A DNA stretch of 64,000 nt, taken from Aquila chrysaetos chrysaetos (lineage: Eukaryota; Chordata; Aves; Accipitriformes; Accipitridae). A model generated the notes under the pieces. It was not told the DNA's origin, ran no database searches, and saw only the letters and a program-made list of their open reading frames with translations. The position numbers were made by a program, and so were the translations under genes. This document shows, piece after piece, positions 1 to 9,249 of the stretch. Location: the NCBI RefSeq assembly GCF_900496995.4, contig NC_044007.1:372001-436000 (forward strand), given 5' to 3'. The stretch's first letter is position 1, and each line of letters opens with the position of its first letter.

Positions 1-3000
1 GGTGTTGGGGTCAAAGAAGCCCTTGGTGTCATCACTGGGGTCAGACAGGATCTGGTTCATCTCCTGGTCGAAGTAGCCGCGCCGGTAGGCCACCTCCACG
101 GGGATACGGTGGCTGTGTACAGGGTCAATGATGCCACCAGTGGCAATCTGGGCCTCGAGCAGGCGGATGCCGTGGCTCTTCACAATCAGCCCTTGGTTCA
201 TAGCTTCAAACAGGGACATTGGGGCTTTTGTGTAGGGCTCGGTGTAGCCTGTTACGGCTCTTTCTGCACAGAGTAGCTTTTCAAAAATCTCCCCTCCAAT
301 TAGACCTGCAGTTAATGCTTCCTCCACTGAAAACTTCTTGTTTTTCTCTGGGTCAATGATGTAGCCGGTGGCAGCCTGTGCTTCCAGCAGCACCAGTGCT
401 GTCCCTGGCCTCAGGATGCCCTTCCTCATGGCCTGGTAGATGCTCATCTTCTCATTGCTTGGCTGTATAAGGACACCTGCTATGAAATTGCTGCCCTCCA
501 GGTACCTGCGGACAGAGTCCATTTCAGTGACTTCTTTGACTGTTTTCTTCCCTTGGTTGAGCTCATCGAGGGTTTTTTTGTCTATCAGTTGAGACTGGAA
601 GAGGTCACTGGCGGATACTCTTTTCCTTAGTCCCTTGAATGCAAACTTCTTGCCTTGTGTCTCAGTCTCTTTGATGATTGTGGTGACAATTGTTATGATT
701 TCATGTAGCACTTCAGTATTCTCATCTTTGTACTTTTGCACTAGCTCTCTTCTCTTACTGTCTGAGAGGTATTCAGAGTTGAGAAGGTCCCAGACTGACA
801 CTGTCTGTCCTTTGAACCGCCCTATGTTGACACAAACAGTCACAGATTTCAACACCTCCATGGTTTGTTCATCCACACAGAACATCGCATTTTCTGACAG
901 AGGAAGGAGCCAGAGACCTGACTCAGCCTCATGAATGCACCTGTCCTTCAGCTGCTGGTAGGTCACGTTCTCTTTCGTGTTTGGGTCAAAAAAGATTTTG
1001 GTCCTGTCATTCAGCTGAGAGAGGGTTTGGATCAGGTCCTCATCGCAGAAGCCATATCTGCATGCAGCCTGGAGTGGAAGGTGATGGTGGTGAATGGGAT
1101 CAATGACCCCTCCTGTGGCCAGCTGGGCCTCTAGCAAGGGAACAGCATCTCCCAGGGGAATCAGCTCTTTCCTGAGTGCCTGACATAGTGAGATGGAGCT
1201 CCCTGTGTAGGGGTCTGTGTAGCCAGTCACTGCCCTCTCAGCTAGAAGGAGTTTCTCGGTGAGCTCTTCGCCAACAACAGCTGCTTTCACAGCATCCGTC
1301 ACACTGAGTCTCTGGTTTGTTGCTGGGTCAGTTAGGTATCCTGTGGCTGCTTGAGCTTCTAGCAGCCTCAGAGCAGCCCCAGGGAGGAGGAGATTGTTTT
1401 TCATGGCATCGTAAAAGCTCATCTTCTTTTTGGATGCTTCTATGAATACGCCGGCGATGCTGCCTGTGCCCTGCAAGTACCTCTTCACACTCTCCATTGC
1501 AGCCACTTCCTTGGGAGTTCTTATGCCCTCAGCCAGTTCTTCAAACGTCTTCTCAGTAATGATGCCAGCATCCAGCAGCCAGACTGCAGGGACACTGCCC
1601 CGCAAGCCGTCCAAGGTGATCTCGGTGCGGGCTTTCATTTCCATCTCCCCAACCAGTCTGAGCACAAGAGCAACCAGCTGCTGCAGCGACATTTCCTCAG
1701 ACCGGAACCTCTCCATGAAGTCACTCCTCTGCTCCCCAGTGAAATACCCAGAGTGGATCAGCTCCCAGAGGGAGACCCCTTTTTCCTTCACCACAGTTTC
1801 CTTGAAAACCTGTTGGATTTGTTTGTCGGTGTAGGCAGGAGCCGCTGTCTGTCGCAGAGGCAGCAAGTGGAAGCCAGAGATCTCGTCCTTCTGGCAGCGC
1901 TTGATTAACTCAGCATAGGTCACGGTCTCTTTGCTGTCTGGGATGCAGAAGGCTCTGTTGTTGTCATTGGGCTTAGAAAGGGCCTTGCTTGTATCCTCAT
2001 CCAGGCACCCTCGCTTCTGGGCAGATTCTATGGGGATATAGTGGCCACATGTTGGATCAATAATGCCTCCTGTAGCCATCTGCACCTCCATCAACTGCAT
2101 GGCCTGTTTGTCCGCAACCAGGCCCTTCTTCATGGCCTGGAACAGGGGTATCTTCTTGCCTGTGAAAGGATCTTTATAGCCTGTTACAGCCCCTTCTGCA
2201 TGTTGCAGTTTCTCATGGACTTCTGGCCCAATGACTCCCTCCTTGATGGCATCATCCACACAGAGTTTCTGGTTGTTCACTGGGTCAATGATGAAGCCTG
2301 TGGCAGCCTGGGCCTCTAGCAGTGGGAGGGCTACTCCTGGTACCACAATGTTTTGCTTCATGGCCTTGTAAATGCTTATCCTCTGGTTTGATGGCTGGAG
2401 TACAATCCCCCCAATGCTGCCAGAGCCATAGAGGTACCTTCTGACAGAGTCCATGTGCAAGACTTCCTCTGGTGTGACGGATCCCTCCAATAGCTTCTCA
2501 AACAGGGCCTTGTCAATGACACCTGTTTCCATCAGGTGGTAAGCGCTGACGCTGCCTCTCATGGCTGGGAACTTGATGGGGGCCCATTTTTTCATTTCCT
2601 CCTCTAACATGATTCGAATTTGCTCCAGGGTGAGCTTCCTCAGCTGGTAGTGGTTGAATATCTCTCGGCGCCTTCCCTCGCTGAAGTACTCGGAGTTCAG
2701 CAGGTCCCACATGGAGACCTTCTCCCCCCGTAACCGCCCAAACCTGACCAGCAGCCAGGAGCTCCTGAACACCCGTCTGGTGGTATCATCAATGAACTGG
2801 CGCTTCCTGCTGTTCAGAGGAAGGAGGCAGAGCCCGGTGGATGGCTCTGTAATGCACTTCTCCTTGAGCTGCAGGTAGGTGAGGTTCTCATGTGTGTTGG
2901 GGTCAAAGAAGCCCTTAGTGTCATCGCTGGGATCAGAAAGGATTAAGTTCATCTTCTTGTCGAAGTAGCCACGCTTATAGGCCACCTCCACGGGGATGCG

Positions 3001-5265
3001 GTGGCTGTTGACAGGGTCGATGATGCCACCAGTGGCGATCTGGGCCTCGAGCAGGCGGATAGCGTGCTCCTTCACAATGAACTCTTTATTCATGGCCTGG
3101 AAGAGGGAGATCTTGTTCCCTGAATAAGGATCTCTGTAGCCGGTGACCGATTTCTCTGCAGTCAGTAGCTTGTCGTAAACATCTGGGCCAATGACATTCG
3201 CTCTTAAAGCCTCATCCACAGAATACCTTTTGTTGGCAGCTGGGTCAATGATAAATCCAGTGGCAGCCTGTGCCTCCAGGAGGATCAGCGATGTTCCTGG
3301 CATTAGAAGTCCTTTCCGCTTTGCCTGGTAGATGCTGATCTTCTCCTGGGAGTCGGGAAGCAGCAGCCCACCAATGCTACCTGTCCCTTGTAGGTACTTC
3401 TTGACAGTGTCCATGCTGACAACTTCTTTGGCTGATGTTGCTCCCTCCTTCAGTTTCTTAAACAAATCTTTGCTGATAATTTCAGAGCTCAGGAGTTGGT
3501 CAGCTGTCACCTGGTCCCTCAGTCCTTTGAAGGTGACATTAGCAGTGGAAGCCACGTCCTCAATGGTGGCGCTGACTGCCTTACCCAATTCTTGTATAGA
3601 GAGCGTTCCTGCAAGGTACTGCTGAGTGAGAGCAGCTCTTTGCTCACTCTGGATGTAGTCTGAGAAGAGGAGTTTCCAGAGAGACACTGACTTTCCCTTG
3701 AATTTACTTAAAGCAATGGGTACTTGTGTGTTTTCCAGAGCTGTTTGGGTCCTATGGTCGAAGAAGAGGGGGGTTCCCTCAGATCCTTCTCTGCTGTCTC
3801 CACCAAGTGGCAGCAGAAGGAGCCCTGTGTTGGGATCAGTGACACAGCGCCTGAGCAGGTCTGCATAGGTCAGCTTCTCCTTGGAGCTGGGGTCGAAGAA
3901 TCCTTTCATGTCATCAGTAGGACTGGAGAGGAGCTGTCTTGTGGCCTCGTCCAGGTACCCCCACTTGCAAGCTGTCTCTGTGGGGACACGGAGGTGCCTG
4001 CCTGGAGCAATTATACCCCCTGTGGCCATCTGAGCCTCCAGAAGGCAAATGCCATGATCCCTGGGGATGAATCCCTTCCTGATGGCTTGGAATAGAGAGA
4101 GCATTTCTCCAGTGGAGGGGTCCCTGTACCCCGTGATGGTCCTCTCAGCTGAAGACAATTTCTCATGAAGCTCTGGGCCAATAAGACCGACCCTGACAGC
4201 CTCATCAACTGAGTAGGTTTTGTTCTTTACGGGGTCTGTCAGGCTGCCGGTGGAGGCCTGGACTTGCAGGAGCATCAGAGCAGCACCAGGCAGGAGGAGA
4301 TGCTCTCTCAGGGCCTGGTAAAGGCTTTTCCGCTCACTGGAAGGCAGGACAACACCAGCCACGCTCCTTGTCCCATGGAGGAACTGCTGAACGGAGTCAT
4401 TCTCTGCTACCTCCTGGGCAGAAACTCTTCCCTCCTCAAGACCTCTGAACATGTCAGGGCTGATGATGCCAGAGTCCAGCAGATCCCTGCTGGTCACCCT
4501 CCCTCCCAGCCCTGGGAACGTTATTTGCAGGGGTAAGAGGAGGAAGCCTGAGGCCGGATCAACAACACACCTCTTTATAAGCTCCATATAAGTGGCCCTC
4601 TCCATAGTACTGGGGTTGAGGAACCCTTTGCTGTCCTCATTGCTGGGGTCAGAAAGGAACTGGCTCATTTCTTCATCTAAATATCCCCTCTCACAGGCAA
4701 CATCTGCTGGGATCCAGCAGCCAGTGGCTGGGTCAATGATGCCTCCAGCTGCAATCTGGGCCTCTAGCAGCCGGGTACCTTGCTCCCTCCCGATCAGGTC
4801 CTTCTGGATCGCCTGGTAGAGGGAGATTTTCTCTTCCGTGTAGGGGTCCACGAAGCCAGTAGCAGCTTTCTCTGCAGAGAGTAGCCTCTCCTTCAGCTCC
4901 AGCCCCACCAGCCCCAGCTCCACAGCTTCTGCTACAGAGACATGCCTGTTCTTCACTGGGTCAGTGATGAAGCCCATGGCTGCCTGGGCCTCTAGAAGAC
5001 AGAATGCTGAATCCAAACTCAGGAGGTGCTCTCTGGTGGCATCATAAAAGCTCATTATCTTCTTTGAAGCCTCTACATACACTCCAGCAATGCTGCCAAC
5101 TGCCTGCGAGGGCTCACTAGAAGCATCCATCATCACCACATCCCTGTCAGCTGCCTTTTTCTGTTTGCAAGGCAATATGTCCTGGCTCAAGTGGTTTGCT
5201 CCTGGCATGTCTTCCTGGTGAGAGTTGGGGGCAGCATGACCATTCACTGCTGGCTTGCTCTCCAT
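1..5265 (-). CDS. EPPK1: Epiplakin, N-terminal part (runs off the left edge)
   Basis: One uninterrupted frame of 1755 codons from ATG at 5263-5265 to base 1, with no stop and no intron, as expected for epiplakin, whose coding sequence lies essentially in one exon. After about 55 non-repeat residues the protein is only plakin-repeat domains and linkers. Domain starts are marked by the motif (S)IAGV/IGG at about 5105 (SIAGVYVEASKK), 4380, 3395 (SIGGLLLPDS), 2430, 1480 and 510; each domain shows LLEAQAATGF.IDP, LLSAE.AVTGY.DPY and LLEAQIATGGIIDP and ends TKGFFDPNT, so five domains are complete and the sixth is cut. Linkers carry the SLWKLLFSDYIQSEQRA type segment. There is no actin-binding domain, plakin domain or rod, which separates it from plectin. 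Epiplakin is a cytosolic keratin/vimentin-binding linker of epithelia. Human epiplakin has 16 such domains; the count here cannot be known from this window. Family assignment is very secure. Confidence 0.96.
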   Translation of the reverse strand, partial: MESKPAVNGHAAPNSHQEDMPGANHLSQDILPCKQKKAADRDVVMMDASSEPSQAVGSIAGVYVEASKKIMSFYDATREHLLSLDSAFCLLEAQAAMGFITDPVKNRHVSVAEAVELGLVGLELKERLLSAEKAATGFVDPYTEEKISLYQAIQKDLIGREQGTRLLEAQIAAGGIIDPATGCWIPADVACERGYLDEEMSQFLSDPSNEDSKGFLNPSTMERATYMELIKRCVVDPASGFLLLPLQITFPGLGGRVTSRDLLDSGIISPDMFRGLEEGRVSAQEVAENDSVQQFLHGTRSVAGVVLPSSERKSLYQALREHLLLPGAALMLLQVQASTGSLTDPVKNKTYSVDEAVRVGLIGPELHEKLSSAERTITGYRDPSTGEMLSLFQAIRKGFIPRDHGICLLEAQMATGGIIAPGRHLRVPTETACKWGYLDEATRQLLSSPTDDMKGFFDPSSKEKLTYADLLRRCVTDPNTGLLLLPLGGDSREGSEGTPLFFDHRTQTALENTQVPIALSKFKGKSVSLWKLLFSDYIQSEQRAALTQQYLAGTLSIQELGKAVSATIEDVASTANVTFKGLRDQVTADQLLSSEIISKDLFKKLKEGATSAKEVVSMDTVKKYLQGTGSIGGLLLPDSQEKISIYQAKRKGLLMPGTSLILLEAQAATGFIIDPAANKRYSVDEALRANVIGPDVYDKLLTAEKSVTGYRDPYSGNKISLFQAMNKEFIVKEHAIRLLEAQIATGGIIDPVNSHRIPVEVAYKRGYFDKKMNLILSDPSDDTKGFFDPNTHENLTYLQLKEKCITEPSTGLCLLPLNSRKRQFIDDTTRRVFRSSWLLVRFGRLRGEKVSMWDLLNSEYFSEGRRREIFNHYQLRKLTLEQIRIMLEEEMKKWAPIKFPAMRGSVSAYHLMETGVIDKALFEKLLEGSVTPEEVLHMDSVRRYLYGSGSIGGIVLQPSNQRISIYKAMKQNIVVPGVALPLLEAQAATGFIIDPVNNQKLCVDDAIKEGVIGPEVHEKLQHAEGAVTGYKDPFTGKKIPLFQAMKKGLVADKQAMQLMEVQMATGGIIDPTCGHYIPIESAQKRGCLDEDTSKALSKPNDNNRAFCIPDSKETVTYAELIKRCQKDEISGFHLLPLRQTAAPAYTDKQIQQVFKETVVKEKGVSLWELIHSGYFTGEQRSDFMERFRSEEMSLQQLVALVLRLVGEMEMKARTEITLDGLRGSVPAVWLLDAGIITEKTFEELAEGIRTPKEVAAMESVKRYLQGTGSIAGVFIEASKKKMSFYDAMKNNLLLPGAALRLLEAQAATGYLTDPATNQRLSVTDAVKAAVVGEELTEKLLLAERAVTGYTDPYTGSSISLCQALRKELIPLGDAVPLLEAQLATGGVIDPIHHHHLPLQAACRYGFCDEDLIQTLSQLNDRTKIFFDPNTKENVTYQQLKDRCIHEAESGLWLLPLSENAMFCVDEQTMEVLKSVTVCVNIGRFKGQTVSVWDLLNSEYLSDSKRRELVQKYKDENTEVLHEIITIVTTIIKETETQGKKFAFKGLRKRVSASDLFQSQLIDKKTLDELNQGKKTVKEVTEMDSVRRYLEGSNFIAGVLIQPSNEKMSIYQAMRKGILRPGTALVLLEAQAATGYIIDPEKNKKFSVEEALTAGLIGGEIFEKLLCAERAVTGYTEPYTKAPMSLFEAMNQGLIVKSHGIRLLEAQIATGGIIDPVHSHRIPVEVAYRRGYFDQEMNQILSDPSDDTKGFFDPNT

Positions 5266-5289
5266 CCTCCCGCTGCACGCCTTTCACAG
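5266..5289 (-). other. EPPK1: EPPK1 5'UTR end and splice acceptor
   Basis: Reading the minus strand, a pyrimidine-rich run (about 5325-5300) leads to an AG at 5290-5291, followed by 24 bases of leader and the ATG at 5265. This suggests that the large coding exon is preceded by a non-coding exon, as in mammalian epiplakin. The leader exon itself was not located. Confidence 0.5.
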
Positions 5290-8059
5290 CTGTCAAGACT
5301 CTTTGAAGAGAGGGGAGAGAATGGGAAAGCTCAGTGAGAAACCAACTTTTCTATGGTTTGCATGCTAAATAATACTGGGAAAAAAAAGAAAAAGAAATAC
5401 TTCACAGGCAGGAGGAAGTAACAGCCAAAGGCCGAGCATATTCAGGGCACTGTGCTTGCCCCTGAACATGACATGCTGAGCCAGATCTGCCAGAGGCAAG
5501 CACCCTCTGCTTCCTGAGCTAGACTTGCTGGGTGCACTGGGACATCTCAGTGTGACAGAGAGACTGGAGCAGAAGCACTGGTGGGACCCATGGAGCACTT
5601 AGCTGAGGCAGGCCTGGCTCCTGTGAGGAGTTAAAGCCCCCACGAGCCATCACATGCATTTGGCCACCAGTTTGTGCAGGGCTCATCTCTGCACAAAAGC
5701 CTTGTAGAGTGCTTCAAGGGCCTGGGGCAAAGCAGCAACCCCCAGGGAGTACCAGCACTTGCTCGGGCTGCTGCTGACACCAGCACAGGGATGAGCAAGC
5801 CCTGAGCCAGCACAGAAAGGCTGCTCCCCTCTGCCAGGGACAGGGGCTCAGCCTGGTCCCCTGGCACACTCCCCACAGCAGCACCAGTCAGCAGGGGCTG
5901 GAGCCACCGGGCACCCAGAAGAATCCCTGGAGGCTCTTTGCCTGGTGGACACCGCTGCACTGAGACAGGGTATCTGCCCTCCTTGCCTTGCTCAGAAAGC
6001 GTGGGGCCAGACGAAGGAGAAGCGGGTGGGTGCAGCAGGCCACACTATTTGCACACAGACCTGCATCCCTGCACTCATGTTTGAACAGCTCCTGGGCACA
6101 CTAGGATCAACCACAATGCAGCCATTATACAGTCAAATTATGGTGCCAGAGGGGAATACGAGGCTGTCGCACGCTGGGCTGTGCACACCAGAAGGCTGGA
6201 GGGCACTTGTGGCTGAGTACAGGCTGTGCAGAGGTCTGGGAGCTGTCATCAGCCGCAGCCTGTGGGCTATGGCTGTGGCACGCGATACTGCAGAGGAGCT
6301 TCACTGCCTGCAGCCTTGCACGGTGGGGTGTCCGTGCCCAACACCCTTCAGTCCTTGGGCTGGAAGCTGGTCCTGCAGCAGGAGGCTGCAGGGTTGGAAC
6401 AGGTTTGAGGAGCGTGGGGGCTGGCCCTGCTATGCTGGGGCAGCAGAGATGGCTCTTTATTCCCTCGTGAGCCCCATCCCCTAATGGACAGCCCCTGGCA
6501 CCAGTGCAGAGTGGGGTGTGCCAGGGCTGGACCGGCCCTGTGGAGGCAGGTGAAGCCACGGGACCGAGCACAAAGTGCTGCGGCAGGCCGAGGAGACTAC
6601 TTGCCTGAGCTTCTGCAGCGGAGCTGGGTCGTGGTCCTGTCCGCTGGCATCTCTGGACCCAGCCACAAGGACACAGCCAGAGCAGGGCTACTCCATGGTA
6701 TGCACCGCTGTACATGGAAAGGCGCTGGCAGAGCAGTCCCATGGAGAGCCGGTGCCACACTGACCCTCCCGTGACGGTCGCACTGAGTGGGGATGGTGCA
6801 GACCAGCCCTGTCTCGCTGCTTGGGGCTCACAGACCCACGTCCTTCCCTGCGCCGCCACCGTAAATGCACCACGGAGCAAAGAGCAGCATGCCGGTGCCG
6901 GCGGGTGCTGTGCCGGGGACCTGCTCGCCATGGGACCAGCCTCTCCACAAAGCTGGGGCTTTGTGCACCCAGCTCTCTCCCCCTGTGCCCACTCCAGCTC
7001 GTCCTGTGCCCCCCAGGCCAGTCCAGCACCTTTTCCTTGCCAAGGGCTCCTCTGTCCCAGCCACGCTCTAGGCTTGCTGCCCATCCCAGGGGAAAGGTCC
7101 CAACAGGCGGTGGCTCCGTTCGCCCCGTGATGTCAGTGCGAGCGTGGCCGTGCGGGCTTGGATCTGCCCAGGCAATGCTGTTTGTGTTTGCAGGTTCAGG
7201 ATTGCACCTGGCTCTGGTGCCAAGAGGTGGGGACGGTGGGCGGGACGGCCATGGGGCTCTGGGAAGGGCTGTCCTGAGCCACACTGGGTGAGGGGAGGAG
7301 AGCAGGGCTGGGACTCGGGGAGGGGGGGGTGTATCTCTGCCTGGTAGGGGAGCTGCTGTGGGGGAACGCAAGGGGCCCATCTTGCTGGCTGAGAGCAGGG
7401 GGAATCGCTCTGTCCTGTGCTGGGGGCTGGGGGCTGGGGGCAGGGGGGGTCCCCTGCCCTGGGCAGCCCTGTGCCTGGCACCACGCACATGCAAAACATA
7501 TGCCGGGGCTGGCAGCACCTCACCACCAGCTCTACCCACCCCGGTCCTGGGGCCATGCTGCCTTGCAGGGCTGGGAAAGCTACTCCCGGCCCCGCAGCCC
7601 TTTCCTGGCAGAGTTAGATGGGTTAGGTGCTGGGTTAGATGGCACGGGCTGTGCTGCGCTTGGGAGAAGCTGGGCTCAGCCCAGCCATGCCATGGGCACA
7701 GGGGTGGGCAGTGTCGGTGTGGCTGCGGTATCCGGAGAGCCCCGGGCAGATCCCCACACGTCTCAGACCTAAGCCGGTCACTGGCACCGGAGTGCAGAGG
7801 GCATTTGGGCACTGCCACCGGTAACACTGCGGCAGCTTGAACGCCCGATTCCCATCGGGGCTGGGGACCAGGGGTAGGACCCCCCCCCCCCAGGGCTGAG
7901 GTGGAGCCCCCTGCCCTTCACGGGCAGGGGAGGAGGCAGCGGGCGTGCGGGCAGAGAAAGGACTCTTCTCCCTTTAGTCAGAAGGCGTCAGCCCCATGGA
8001 AACTTTTAGTAACCGACTCTGCCTGCAAAGCCAGGGAGATTCCTGGCAGGGGTTCAGGC

Positions 8060-8290
8060 GTTGGCACCTGCAGCCCTCCCCGGGGCCACGGTCTCTCCCC
8101 GACGCGGGCAGCTCTCCCTGGCAGCGGCAATCGCTGCTCCGCGCCTTTCACTTCTGGCTGTGTCAGGAAACGTGCTGGCGTAAGCCGCGGCTCCGGACGG
8201 CGCTGCACGCACAGCCCCTTCGCACCCACCGGTGCCGTGACCCCGCGTGAGTCACGGCGGGAGGGTCTTCCTCGTAGACCCAGCGCATGG
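8060..8290. promoter_or_regulatory. CpG-dense block with AP-1 consensus
   Basis: CpG-rich segment about 2.8 kb upstream of the EPPK1 start, containing a perfect TGAGTCA at 8248-8254. AP-1 sites are common in promoters and enhancers of epithelial genes, so this is a candidate EPPK1 control region. No transcription start was identified. Confidence 0.25.
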
Positions 8291-9230
8291 GAGACCATTG
8301 CAGCTACGGCTGCCCCACATCCCATGGGATGACCCTGCACGTCTGCACCCGCAGGGTGCACCAACAGGCCGGCGCCAGCTGGGGAGGGAGAGGCTGCTGG
8401 GGGCTGTGGGGAGGGACTGGGAGAAGGGACAGGTTTTACTGGCAGAGTGGGGGACCTGGTTTCAGGGAGAGGGTGGCGGAGGAGGTGTCTGCCGGGGAAA
8501 GGGAAGCAGAGCGTTTGGGAGGGGCTGGGGCTGCGGGTGGGAGCCTGGGGGGGCCGGGTGAAGTCTGTGGGGTGGTCTCTGGTGGGACAGGCTGAAGCTG
8601 GGGGTGTTTCAGGAGGAGGGAGAGCAGTGGAGAAGTTGGCTTGGGCTGTGACGGAAGGGTGATAGGGACAGGGAGGGTAGCTGGGGTACTTTGGGGGGCC
8701 CTGCTCTGAGAGGGGCTGGGGGGGCAGCCCAGCACGCCTTCCCGGGCAGTGCTGCCTGCCCGGCTGCCACGGAGCAGGGGATGCAGTGCCTGGGTCCCAC
8801 TGATGGCCCGTGGTGGATGGGGTCCTGCCGGCTGACCTGCCCCGTTAAGTGCCTGGCGCAGGGCTGCTCCTCCGCTGCAGCTGTGGGAGGTGGTCGCACC
8901 CTGCCTGTGGGGGGAAATCCCACGGCGCCGTGTACCCACCTCACTGGGTATGGTGGACTACGGAATGGCACTATGGAATGGTGCTTCCAGCCCCCTGCCC
9001 CCTCCTCATCCCACTCCCGGGGCATGCCGGGGTCAGGGACCACCATTCTCCCGTTGTGCTCGGCCACGAGGGCCGGCAGTGCCCAGCACGCCACGGCACC
9101 GTACGGCTCTTACCCTACGCCCACTGTCCCACCCTGGCACCTGGCCGCAGCCCAGCCAGACCGGCGGGCGCTGGCAATGCCGCATTCCTCGCATACCCAG
9201 AACCTGCGCAAGCGCTTCTGTCCGCCGTGA

Positions 9231-9249
9231 CCACCCCCCCCCCCCCCCG
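9231..9249. repeat. Poly-C homopolymer
   Basis: Run of about 17-18 consecutive C residues in the EPPK1 flank; its length is likely polymorphic and prone to assembly error. Confidence 0.8.

Noticed and set aside
6688-7827. 379-codon minus frame and other long frames at 6-11 kb
   Set aside because: Pro/Ala/Gly/Arg-rich translations in all frames of GC-rich DNA, no domain, no codon-periodic signal seen; overlapping frames on both strands are equally open.
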